DNA of 64,000 nt from Aristolochia californica (taxonomy: Eukaryota > Streptophyta > Magnoliopsida > Piperales > Aristolochiaceae), in contig JARWKL010000010.1 of NCBI GenBank assembly GCA_029961685.1, positions 30,530,111 through 30,594,110 on the forward strand. The letters run 5' to 3'. Below the pieces are notes generated by a model that saw nothing but the letters and a program-made list of their open reading frames with translations, did no database searches and was not told the DNA's origin. Made by a program: the position numbers and the translations under genes. Shown here piece by piece: positions 1 through 9,391 of this stretch. Positions within the stretch are counted from its first letter, which is position 1, and each line of letters begins with the position of its first letter.

Positions 1-153
1 TAGTTGGGACGACGCCGTAGAGAGAGCGTCGACGCTGACGCTGCAGAAAACCACTCGGTATTCGTCACCGGTGCCGGAAGAGAGGAGGCTTCTCATCGTC
101 GTGAGAAGCGACGCCGATGTCGGAAGAGAGAGAGCTCGGGAGGCTCTCGCCGT

Positions 154-345
154 TGCCGGAAGAGAAGCTCTCTGGACTCGGAAGAGAGAGCTCGGACCCG
201 ATGTTGTTGCCGGAAGAGAAGCTCTCTGGACTCGGAAGAGTGAGAGCTCGGACCCGACGCTGTTGTCGGAAGAGAAGCTCTCTGGACTCAGAAGAGTGAG
301 AGCTCGGACTCGGCGCTGTTGCTGAAAGAGGTCAGGTCGGGACTC
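154..345 (+). repeat. 56-bp minisatellite, about 3 copies (5' LTR)
   Basis: Units start with GCCGGAAGAGAAGCTCTCTG and repeat near 154, 208 and 264. A related block of about 4 units is in the right LTR at about 1949-2172. Confidence 0.85.
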
Positions 346-745
346 GGCAGTGCTGCTTGTAGAGGCAGCAGGGAGGAGTTCCAGGTGCTGCTGATAGAGG
401 CAGCAGGGAGGAGTTCTAGGTGTTGCTGGTAGAGGCAGTAGGGAAGAGTTCCGGTGCTGCTGGTAGAGGTAGTAGGGAGGCATTCCGGTGGGAGGCGTTT
501 CCAGTGCTGCTAGTAGAGGCAGCAAGGAGGCATTCCCGGTGCTACTGGTAGAGGCAGCAGGAAGGAGTTCCGGTGTTGCTAGTAGAGGCAGCAGGGAGGC
601 GTTTCGGAGCTGCTGGTAGAGGCAGCAAGGAGGCGTTTCCGGTGCTGCTGGTAGAGGCAGCAGGGAGGCGTTCCAAGTGCTGCTGGCAGAGGCAGCAGGG
701 AAGCGTTTCAAGTGTTGCTGGTAGAGGCAGCAGGGAGTCATTGCT
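345..745 (+). repeat. 34-37-bp minisatellite, about 11 copies (5' LTR)
   Basis: Units are built on GAGGCAGCAGGGAGG followed by a short variable part and GTGCTGCTGGTA. Units vary by single bases and small indels. Confidence 0.9.
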
Positions 746-909
746 GTGAGAGACAGTGGGATGACGCTGCTGCTGTAACTGAGAAGCCTCTCCATTGTAT
801 TGTGATTTCTTTGATTAGAATAAAATCCTCTAAAGCTCCCGTGGACGTAGGCAATTTGCCGAACCACGTAAAAAATTTGTCTTGTTTTCATCGGTGTTTT
901 TCCCTAACA

Positions 910-1293
910 ACTGGTATCAGAGTTGAGGGAAAAAGATGGCTGGAGAGAGATGAGAAGATCGGATGACCTACTAGAGGCCACCGTGTAGTGCAGAGATGCG
1001 AGTGACGGAGAGAGTGGGTCCAGTGCACCCACTCCTATTATTCCGCAGTTAGATCCAGAGCCGTCCACTCCTGCAGCTGCAGTTCGCAGAGTTACGAAGA
1101 AACCTTGCAAGATGAAAATTCTAACAAGTGGGAGCTGGCCATGAAGGGTGTTACCCTTGAGAAACTGAAGTTGTGCGCAACTTCAGTTGGTTTTCTAGTA
1201 TGAAGACAGGGGCAGTGAGTTGCAGAGGTGGAGGATATCATGTTTGAGGAACAGGGGGATATAGTGGGTGTACCAGTTTCCAAGTGGGAGAAT
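910..1293 (+). pseudogene. Remnant of Copia gag-pol interior
   Basis: The interior holds no long open frame. Around 1040-1090 a short frame reads PEPSTPAAAVRR, resembling the linker before Copia reverse transcriptase. Around 1122-1150 it reads KWELAMKG, resembling the start of the RT domain. It runs directly into VTLEKLKLCATSVGF (about 1150-1195), which resembles the tail after RNase H in Copia polyproteins. I infer that one or more deletions removed nearly all of pol between these pieces. The identification rests on short motifs recalled from the family. Confidence 0.5.
912..922 (+). other. Primer-binding site, initiator tRNA-Met type
   Basis: TGGTATCAGAG lies 2 bp after the LTR end, the standard position and sequence for Ty1/Copia minus-strand priming. 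Confidence 0.85.
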
Positions 1294-1569
1294 TGTTGAG
1301 TGCTGTGGAGTCTAGTCCACACAGCTCGCGTAGACGGACCATTGTTAGAGAGGTGGGCCCAAGGGACCCGGAGGACCACTCTTTCTTTGAGTTAGCGTGT
1401 GCTGCACTCAAGGGAAATATCAAGCTTCCCTCCCGTAGATATTTCCCCTCTTCGGAATTTACAGTAAGCGAGAGGCAAAACAGGGTAAGTCTCGGGACTT
1501 ACCGATCTCCCTCTGGATTTCTGCATTGGCGTCGGTGGGAGCTGAAGTAAGAGAAATCGAGAGGCTTTG

Positions 1570-1690
1570 GGACTCTCGGTGCCGGGAGAAAAACAGAGGA
1601 GCAAGGGACTCTTGGCGCTGGGAGAAAAACAGAGAAGCTCGGGACTCTTGGTGCCGGGAGAAAAACAGAGGAGTTTGAGGGACCCAGAAG
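1570..1690 (+). repeat. About 38-bp minisatellite, 3 copies
   Basis: Three units contain GGGAGAAAAACAGAG and GGGACTC, in the 5' part of the right LTR. This region is not present in the visible part of the left LTR. Confidence 0.8.
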
Positions 1691-1948
1691 CGAGAGAGCT
1701 GGTCAAGCTGACGCCGCGGAGCTGGTTGGGACGCCGCTGTAGAGCTCGTCAAGACGTCGCCGCAGAGAGAGCGTCGACACTGACGCTGTAGAGAACCACT
1801 CGGTATTCGTTGCCGGTGCCGGAAGAGAGGAGGCTTCTCACCGTCGTGAGAAGTGACGCCGCTGCAGGAAGAGAGGGAGCTCGAGAGGCTCTCGCCATTG
1901 ACGGAAGAGAGAGAGAGAGAGAGAGAGAGCTCGGGAGGCTCTCGCCGT

Positions 1949-2172
1949 TGTCGGAAGAGAAGCTCTCTGGACTCGAAAGAGTGAGAGCTCGAACCCGACG
2001 CTGTTGCCGGAAGAGAAACTCTTTGGACTCGGAAGAGTGAGAGCTCGGACCCGACGCCGTTGCCGGAAGAGAAACTCTCAAGACTCGGAAGAGTGAGAGC
2101 TCAGACCCAATGTTGTTGCCGGAAGAGAAGCTCTCTGGACTTGGAAAAGTGAGAGCTTGGACTCGACGCTGT
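1949..2172 (+). repeat. 56-bp minisatellite, about 4 copies (3' LTR)
   Basis: Same unit family as 154-345, with GGAAGAGAA and GTGAGAGCTCGGACCCGACG cores. Confidence 0.85.
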
Positions 2173-2204
2173 TGCTGGAAGAGGTCAGGTCGGGACTCGG
2201 CGGT

Positions 2205-2935
2205 GCTACTGGTCGAGGCAGCAGAATGAAGTTCCGGGTGTTGCTGGTAGAGGCAGCAAGGAGGAGTTCCGGTGCTGCTAGTAGAGGCAGCAAGGAGGAG
2301 TTCCGGTGCTGCTGGCAGAGGCTGCAGGGAGGAGTTCCAGTGCTGATGGTAGAGGCAGCAGGGAGGCGTTCCAGGTGCTGCTGGCAGAGGCAGCAGGGAG
2401 GCGTTCTAGGTGCTGCTGACAGAGGCAGCAGGGAGGAGTTCCGATGCTGCTGGTAGAGGCAGCCGAGAGGCGTTCCGGTGTTGCTGCTGGTAGAGGCAGC
2501 AGGGAGGCTTTCCAGTGATGTTGCTGGTAGAGGCAGCAGGGAGGCGTTCCAGTGATGTTGCTGGTAGAGGCAGCAGGGAAGAGTTCCAGGTGTTGTTGGT
2601 AGAGGCAGCAGGGAAGAGTTCCGGTGCTGTTGGCAAAGGCAGCAGGGAAGAGTTCCGGTGCTGTTGGTAGAGGCAGCTGGGAGGCGTTCCAGTGCTGCTG
2701 GTAGAGGCAACAGGGAGAAGTTCCAGTGTTGCTGCTGGTAGAGGTAGCAGGGAGGCTTTCTGGAGATGTTGCTGGTAGAGGCAGCAGGGAGGTGTTCTCG
2801 GTGCTGCTAGTAGAGGCAGCAGGGAGGCGTTCCAGGTGCTGCTAGTAGAGGCAGTAGGGAGGAGTTCCAGGTGTTGTTGGCAGAGGCAGCAGGGAGGAGT
2901 TTCGGTGCTGCTGGTAGAGGCAGCAGGGAGTCGTT
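2205..2935 (+). repeat. 34-37-bp minisatellite, about 21 copies (3' LTR)
   Basis: Same unit family as 345-745 but roughly twice as many copies. Long reading frames on both strands here are by-products of the near-multiple-of-three unit and are not genes. Confidence 0.9.
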
Positions 2936-3135
2936 GCTGTGAGAGACAGTGGGATGACGCTGCTGCTGCAACTGAGAAGCCTCTCTATTGTATTGTGATT
3001 CCTCTTATTAGAATAAAATCCTCTGAAGCTCCTGTGGACGTAGGCAATTTGCCGAACCACGTAAAAAATTGTGTCACGTAAAAAATAGTGTCGTGCGTGA
3101 TTTTGTCTTGTTGTCATCGGTGTTTTTCCCTAACA

Positions 3136-3814
3136 CAGCATATACTAGTATTACCAACATCTCATATTCAGTTTGAGTTATCCTCTACCAACAAATACTA
3201 GGATTTATGACTTTATTAACAGTGTCTGAGACCTAATACAATAATGGAAATCCAACATGGTATACATTTTTTCCCTGACTGGATGCTGTCGAAGTCCATG
3301 AAATTTTGCATAATGGTCGTTTGACCAAGTTCTCTGCCTATTTGATCATGGTAACTAAAGCACGATCAAAAAGCTTAAAAACTTCTCAGCAGCAATTCTC
3401 CTCTCTGGCTAAAGCCAAACATCGTCAATTTATAAAACAAAAGAAGCACCATCAGCGTAAGCGACATTGAAAAGGAAAACACCGTTCATTCACCCCAATT
3501 AGTCATCTCTTCCGTAAAGACACCAGCTTAATAATCCCGGTCATAAGAACACAAAAACCAACTAATATTTTAAGTCAAAATGACCGAAAACAAAAGCAGC
3601 CTCTTCTGTTCGTAAACAACTAAAGAATCCTGCTCTTGACACCACTTTTTTTTTTTTCTTTTTTCTTTCTAAATGCCTGACACTGCTTTTAAAAGGACTC
3701 TCTCTTCACTTAAATCCTACAACAGAAAGCAGAGACAGTTCGCCAAAGAAGATATCATAGCAAGACAAGGATCGCATAGCGCTAAAAAAAACGAGAAAAG
3801 AGATCACGACTTAC
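3136..3814 (-). other. Proximal part of intron 1 of the REVEILLE-type MYB gene
   Basis: The exon at 3815-3924 is followed on the minus strand by a consensus donor (GTAAGT, 3814-3809). Between there and the Copia element I find no sequence that could encode the rest of the MYB repeat (expected to continue with a DRDWKK-like block). The intron therefore seems to continue through the element and out of the window. A poly-T stretch lies near 3646-3665. Confidence 0.55.
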
Positions 3815-3924
3815 AGTTGAAGAGCCTCCAGAAATTTATCATGCTCTTCTTCAGTCCAGCTCTCCCTGGACTTGGTTATGGTGTAGGGTTTCCTTATTTT
3901 CTTGCTTGAACCGTCAGAAGCCAT
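3815..3924 (-). CDS. REVEILLE (RVE4/6/8-type) MYB-like transcription factor, exon 1 only
   Basis: The minus strand reads ATG at 3924 and encodes [20 protein letters not shown], then [17 protein letters not shown], ending two bases into a codon at a perfect GTAAGT donor. [20 protein letters not shown] is the hallmark N-terminal edge of the single SHAQKYF-type MYB domain in the RVE/LHY-CCA1-like family, which binds evening-element promoters in the circadian clock. The remaining MYB helices and the C-terminal region are absent from the window. A TATA-like stretch lies about 180 bp upstream (near 4107-4114). The N-terminus is shorter than in some family members, and an upstream start is possible. 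Whether the gene is intact beyond the left edge is unknown. Confidence is high for family and moderate for function. Confidence 0.8.
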
Positions 3925-4337
3925 GAAATAGGGAATTGCAGGAGTCGAAATTATGGTCCAGTCCGGGTAACATTCCCAACAAGCTATGGAAGACGAAAAA
4001 GTTTAACGAGGTGCGTCAATGGTTGAAAATTTTCGAGGCGGGGTGTGGAGACGAAGTCCCTCTCCAGTTGGCCAAACTCGAAGGTGGGGCCCGCTTTGAG
4101 ACTCCGTATATATACGGTCCGTGAATTTGGACCCTTACTTTTGCTTCCAACTGCTTTTTAATTTTGACACAAGATTTGACGGTTAGTCGGCATGAAAAGA
4201 GAGGCACCAAAAACTCGGGGACACGAGATATCGACGACATTCGCATTCAATTTTTCGCGGCCAACCGGACCGGGAGAGCCGCTAACTTGTTCGACCGATT
4301 TAAGTTTTTTCTCTCTTGGCATGGCCCCCATTTAGTC
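3925..4337 (-). promoter_or_regulatory. Presumed 5'UTR and promoter of the RVE-type gene
   Basis: This is the unique sequence between the RVE start codon and the truncated Tork-like LTR. It contains a palindromic TATA stretch (CCGTATATATACGG, about 4104-4117) and a GGGCCC site near 4085-4093. I see no exact evening element (AAAATATCT). The role is inferred from position. Confidence 0.4.
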
Positions 4338-4808
4338 CAATTAAAACTTTTACTATCAACAATATTGTGTACACAAATGTTCTCTCTAGGTAACACTAGA
4401 GGTATACAATCAACAATAATCTAAAAACACTTTCTTGGCAACCAAACAATGTGATAGAAGGAATTTCACCTAAAAATATGTAGTATTGTTCATGACTATG
4501 AACACCAGAAATACTACTCTAAATCCGATTTGCACCGTTCAGATTGTAGAGCTCTCAGTCGTGAAAGTGTCTGCAAAATTTTAACTCGATCGGACCACAA
4601 ACGACGTCGATCAAAACGTTTGACAAAAATTGAACGGCCTGCTCTGTTTTGACAGCCTCCTCTTTTTTCTTCTTCTTCTTATCCTTCTCTCACACGTTAT
4701 CTTCTTTTTATAATGACAACAACACTTAGGTTTTTGATAAAACTAAAATAAGTTGGGCCTAAACCCTCTCTCCATGTGGTCTTAATGGACCCACATGGGC
4801 CATTCTCA
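4338..4808 (-). repeat. 3' LTR remnant of the Tork-like element
   Basis: Aligns with 8893-9371, sharing blocks such as GGCAACCAAACAATGTGATA and TAAGTTGGGCCTAAACCCTC. The portion matching 8754-8892 is absent. LTR divergence is plainly visible, so the insertion is old. Confidence 0.85.
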
Positions 4809-4814
4809 TCAGTA

Positions 4815-7800
4815 TGGATTTGTTCAATCTGTAACAATTTTATATCTAATGAATCCAATGATACCTCACATCAATATGCTTGGATCCAATGATACCTCAC
4901 ATCAATATGTTTGGATCCTAAATGAAATTTTGAATTCTTACTGAGATGGATGACACTCTAACATCACAATAGAGAGTATACTTCTCTTGTTTCTGACCCA
5001 GTTCTTGTAAAAACTTCTTCATCCATATTAACTCTTTGCTTACTTCAGTTATGACAATAAACTCAGCTTCTGTGGTAGACAAAACAACACATTTCTGTGG
5101 TTTGGATTGCCAGGACACTGCTCCCCCTGAATTTGTAATCAAGAACTCTGAAGTGGACTTTCTGGAATCAATGTCACCAGCCATATTTGCATATGTAAAC
5201 CCTTCAAGTATAGGTTTACCATTTCTAAAGCACAAACATACCTTGGAAGTACCTCTGAGGTATCTCAAAATCCACTGAATTGCATTCCAATGTTCTTTTG
5301 CTAGATTTGAGAGGAACTGACTGACTACAACTGCATGAGCTATATCTGGCCTTGTGCATACCATTGTATACATTAGGCAACCCACTGTTGAGGCATATGG
5401 GACTCTTGCCATATCTTCCTTCTCTCTATTTTGTAGAAGAACTTTGTTTCGTGTTCAACTTAAAATGAGTAGCAAGAGGAGAGCTAACCGACTTATCTTT
5501 ATTCATAGTGAATCTGCTGAGTACTTTTTCAATATATCGCTCCTGTGACACACGCAACTTCTTCTCTTTTTTATCTCGATAAATTCAGATACCAAGAATT
5601 TGCCTTGTTGGCCCCAAGTCCTTCATAGCGAAGAACTATTTTAACTGCTTCTTTAGATTTTCGATTCTTGAAGAATTCCTACTAACAATCAACATGTCAT
5701 CAACATAAAACAATAATATTATAAAGTAATCATCACAAATTTTTTGCACAAATACACAATGGTCAGAGGTGGTTTTCTTGTAGCCTTGCTCTTCCATAAC
5801 TTACTCAAATTTCTTATACTATTGTCTGGGCTCTTGCTTTAGACCATATAAACTTTTCTTTAGACGACACACACAATCTTCTTTTCCTTTCACCCTGAAA
5901 CAATTGCTCAATATAAATTTCTTTCTCTAAACCACCATGTAGGAAGGCGGTTTTCACATTCATCTGTTCAATTTCTAAGTCTAGGCTAGCTGCTAAACCA
6001 AGAACCACACGGATGGAGGACATCTTCACAACTGGAGAGAAGATTTAATCAAAGTCGATACCTTTTCGTTGACTAAATCCCTTAACAACCAATCTAACTT
6101 TGTATCATGGTCGGGAAGTGGGTTCATCTTACTTCAATCTACAAACCCATTTCTTATTCAAAGCTTTTTTGCCTTTGGGAACTCTACCAAATCAAAAGTG
6201 TGATTGTCATACAATGACTACATCTCATCTTGCATGACGTCAACCCATTCTGCCTTATGTTCATCTTCTATGGCTTTTGCATAACACTCGGGCTCTCTCC
6301 TGTCAGTCATTAACACATACTCATCTGTAGAATACCGAGTGGAAGGTTGTCGGTCTCTGATAGACCTCTTGAGTGGAACATTTGGTAGCATCTCTGATTT
6401 TGGCAACTGATCAAGGGTCTCATTCTATAAGGGAACATCTACATTACTTGGACTTTGTTGGTCATCTTGAGTAGCATGTTCAACCTGCGCTGGCAAATCG
6501 GTCAATGGCACCCACTCTAAGTCAATCGAACCATCATTGCACCGTATCACTACTTTATTTGTCTTCTCAATATCTTGTATGGTTTGATCTTCAATAAACA
6601 CAACGTCGTGGCTTTTCACTAGTTTCTTATCAACTGGATCATATAATCTGTACCCAAACTCATCCAGGCCATAACCTAGAAAGATACACTGTCAGGTTTT
6701 CACGTCGAGCTTAGATCTCTCATCCTTTGGAATATGCACAAATATTTTACAACCAAAGACACGTAAGTGATCATAGGTAACATTCTTACCAGTCCAAACT
6801 CTGTCTGGTACATCAAACTGAAGTGGAACACATGGTGTCATATTAAGAACATGTACAACTGTATTCAAAGCCTCACCCCAAAAAGATCCAGGCAATTGTG
6901 CCTGTGAAAACAAACATCTCACTCTCTCAATTAGTGTTCTATTCATCCTTTCAACAAGTCATTCAACTGAGGAGTCTTCGGAGGTGTTTTTTGATGCCAA
7001 ATACCTGCTGTCTACAATAATCATCAAATGAACCTGAATACTCTCCCCCGTTATTAGTTCGGATACACTTCAGTTTCTTTCCAGTCTGCCTCTCAACTAA
7101 GGCTTGAAACTGTTTAAACATTTTCAATACATGATCCTTTCTTTTCAAGGTATAAACCCAAGACTTCCTTGAATGATCATCTATGAAGGTCACAAAATAC
7201 AAAGAACCGCCAAGTGTTCTTGTCTTCATAGGACCACAAACATCTAAATAAATTAGATCAAGTACACCTTACTTTCTTGAAGGAAGAAAACTTTTGAAGG
7301 AGACTCTATTTTGCTTCCTTGCCAAACAATGAGTACACTTTTTCAAAGATGCACTCTTCATTCCAGACAAAAAATTCTTTTTAGCCAATATTGCCAAACC
7401 TTTCTCACTCATGTGGGCAAGTCTTTTATGCCATAATTGTACCATGAGCTCATTCTCCATAACATTAATAATGCTACTGGAGAGCCTTGTCTGTAGCATG
7501 TACAAATTTGAAACCTTCTTGCCTCGAGCTATAACCATAACACCCCTTGAAAACTTCCATTGCCCATTATAAAAGGTGTTGCAATACCCTTCATCATCAA
7601 GTTTACTTGTAGAAATCAAGTTCAAACGAATATCAGGAATGTGTTTCACATCTCTAAGAACAAGCACCGTGCCATTATTAGTTTCCAAGCATACATTTTC
7701 AATACTAGTAATTTTAGCCAAGCTACCATTGCCCATCTTTACTGTGCCAAAATCATCGGGTACATAGTTTGTGAAGAAATCATTTTCTGGATGTAGCATG

Positions 7801-8683
7801 AATTGAGGCACCACTATCAATCACCCAGCTAGTTTCATGAGAAACAATATTTACAACATCATTTTCACAAACAATGAAGAAGTTTCCAGTAGTAGTGGTG
7901 GCAACTTGATCATCCTTCTTTTCATCAACATCCTTCTTCTCATTCCCTTTCTTCTTGTATTCTCTCTTCAATTTTCTACAATATTTCTTGATATGCCCTT
8001 TCATGCCACAATGATAACACTCAACATTAGCAAACTTGTTTGACTGGCTTCTACCTTTATCTCTATTTTTCGGACCTTTGCTTTTACTCCTCCCCCTCTT
8101 CTTTGTAAACAAGACCTTTGACTGTTAAGAGGAACCCTGTGATTTTCTTCTCATATCTTCATTCAAAACACCACTTTTAGCTAGATCCATATTGATTACA
8201 CCATCTGGGCCTGAGTTAGATAATGACATTCCGAATGTCTCCCAAGAGTCCGATAATGTACCAAACAAACACAAACCCAGTACCTCATTGTCGAACTTGA
8301 TACCCATTCTAGCCAACTGATTAATTATTCCTTGGAATGTGTTCAAGTGATCTGTCAACGGAGTTCTATCTTGGTATCTCAAAGACATCAATTGCTTGAT
8401 TAGATACATTTTATTAGTTCCAGTCTTTCGAGCATATAACTGTTCAAGTTTATTCCAGAGTGTACGTGCATGTGTCTCTCCACTAGTATGATTCAAAACA
8501 TTATCATCTACCCATTATCCGATGTACCCACATACTTGTCTATGTTGCAAGGTCCATTCTTCATCAAATTTATTTTCAGGCTTCTCAGTAGGAAACACCG
8601 GTAGATGAAATTGCTTCACAAATAAAAAAGTCTTCCATTTTTCCTTTCCAAGTATGATAATTAGAACCATTCAAAGTAACCAT
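4815..8683 (-). pseudogene. Copia gag-pol polyprotein, inactivated
   Basis: Translation can be followed from an ATG at 8683 (MVTLNGSNYHTWKGKM). UBN2 gag lies at about 8496-8125, with an in-frame stop just before it. The zinc knuckle CYHCGMKGHIKKYC is near 7990-8030. The protease motif DSGAS is near 7805-7825. The integrase zinc-finger region (LWHKRLAH, CTHC) is at about 7300-7440 and the integrase core (FIDDHSR) near 7170-7200. The RT entry motif is read as NVKTAFLHG near 5935-5965, and YVDDML near 5690-5712. The RNase H region runs from about 5412 to 4930. Two family-conserved acidic residues look changed (integrase RTNNGGEY where RxDNGGEY is usual; RT NVKTAFL where DVKTAFL is usual). Several frameshifts separate the blocks. 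Confidence 0.85.
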
Positions 8684-8738
8684 TCTACTCAAATTAGATT
8701 CCGTTATTCTGCACAAAGTATTGAACGGCTATAACCCC

Positions 8739-8750
8739 GTTCTGATACCA
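8739..8750 (-). other. Primer-binding site of the Tork-like element
   Basis: The plus strand GTTCTGATACCA reads TGGTATCAGAAC on the minus strand, 3 bp inside the end of the 5' LTR at 8754. Confidence 0.8.
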
Positions 8751-8753
8751 CTT

Positions 8754-9389
8754 TGTTGGGAAAAATGATATTCTCCCACTTTGTGTGAATATGTTGAGAA
8801 GTAATTTAATAAAGAAAAACCACACACATACAAAGAGCCAAGAATTTTTATGTGGAAAACCCTTCAAAGCAAAGGGAAAACCACGAGACCTAGACCAATT
8901 AAAAATTTCACTATCAACAATGATGTGTACACAAATGTTCTTTCTAGATAGCACTAGAGGCATACAATTAACAATAATCTCAAGAAAAAAACACTTTCTT
9001 GGCAACCAAACAATGTGATAGAAGAGATTTCACTTAAGAAGACGTGGTACTATTTATGGCTATAAACACCAGAAATACTATTCTAAATCCGATCTTCACC
9101 GTTCAGATTGTAGATCCCTCAGTCCTGAACGTGTCTGAAAAATTTCAGCTCGATCGGACCATAGACGATATCGATCAAAATGTGTGACGGAAATTTTATG
9201 ACCTGCTCTGTTTTGACAACCTCCACTTTTTTTTTTCTTCTTATCCTTCTCTCACACGTTCTCTTCTTTTTATAATGACAACACCACTTAGGTTTTCAGC
9301 AAACCTAAAATAAGTTGGGCCTAAACCCTCTCTCCATGTGGGCTTAATGGACCCACATGGGCCATCCTCCATGTACGAGGGAACCCACA
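8754..9389 (-). repeat. 5' LTR of the Tork-like element
   Basis: The inner edge is fixed by the primer-binding site; the LTR ends CCCAACA on the minus strand. Similarity to the other LTR stops near 9371; a plausible TG start on the minus strand is at 9389. Length is about 620-640 bp, usual for Tnt1-like elements. Confidence 0.75.
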
Positions 9390-9391
9390 CA

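Larger units (their letters stand above)
1..909 (+). repeat. 5' LTR (partial) of the Copia element
   Basis: This matches the right LTR from about 1723 onward, beginning with the shared stretch around the CACTCGGTATTCGT motif (about 52-65). It ends with a shared non-repetitive segment (about 730-909) that runs through GTGGACGTAGGC to CCCTAACA. That segment is the R/U5-like end. Most of the rest is tandem minisatellite. Confidence 0.8.
1..3135 (+). mobile_element. Internally deleted Ty1/Copia LTR retrotransposon (left end cut by window)
   Basis: Two related LTRs flank only about 384 bp of interior. The left LTR ends at 909 in TAACA. It is followed by a primer-binding site at 912-922 (TGGTATCAGAG), complementary to the 3' end of initiator tRNA-Met, which is typical of Copia. 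The right LTR starts at 1294 (TGTTGAG), just after a purine-rich tract (AAGTGGGAG, 1282-1290), and ends at 3135 in TAACA. The right LTR is about 1842 bp; the left one is missing its first part because the window begins inside it. The interior keeps no gag, protease or integrase, so the copy cannot move on its own. The LTRs differ by substitutions and by repeat copy number. The left target-site duplication cannot be checked; the right flank begins CAGCA. Confidence 0.85.
1294..3135 (+). repeat. 3' LTR of the Copia element
   Basis: Starts TGTTGAG and ends CCCTAACA, giving imperfect terminal inverted bases. It contains three minisatellite blocks and a GA microsatellite (about 1903-1930). The terminal segment (about 2930-3135) is shared with the left LTR, but carries an extra GTCACGTAAAAAAT-like repeat near 3072-3090. 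Confidence 0.8.
4338..9389 (-). mobile_element. Degenerate Tork/Tnt1-like Ty1/Copia retrotransposon
   Basis: This is a minus-strand element with its 5' LTR at about 8754-9389 and a truncated 3' LTR at about 4338-4808. The primer-binding site reads TGGTATCAGAAC on the minus strand (8750-8739). Domains follow in Copia order: gag (UBN2 type), CCHC knuckle, protease, GAG-pre-integrase, integrase core, reverse transcriptase, RNase H. Many stops and frameshifts break the frame. The last about 140 bp of the 3' LTR is missing next to the RVE promoter. The 3' end of pol is joined to the LTR without a recognisable polypurine tract. The outer edge of the 5' LTR is uncertain (9371-9391). Confidence 0.88.

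Noticed and set aside
2078..2710. 210-codon antisense reading frame (Leu/Pro/Ala-rich) in the minisatellite
   Set aside because: It follows the tandem repeat exactly, has no counterpart in the other LTR, and similar frames exist on both strands.
345..2935. Regular 34-37-bp repeats resembling a CRISPR array
   Set aside because: There are no unique spacers between conserved repeats; the whole unit repeats, and it lies inside a plant LTR.
3673..3909. Plus-strand frame of 78 codons opposite the RVE exon
   Set aside because: The minus strand here encodes a conserved MYB N-terminus ending at a consensus donor; the plus frame is its shadow.
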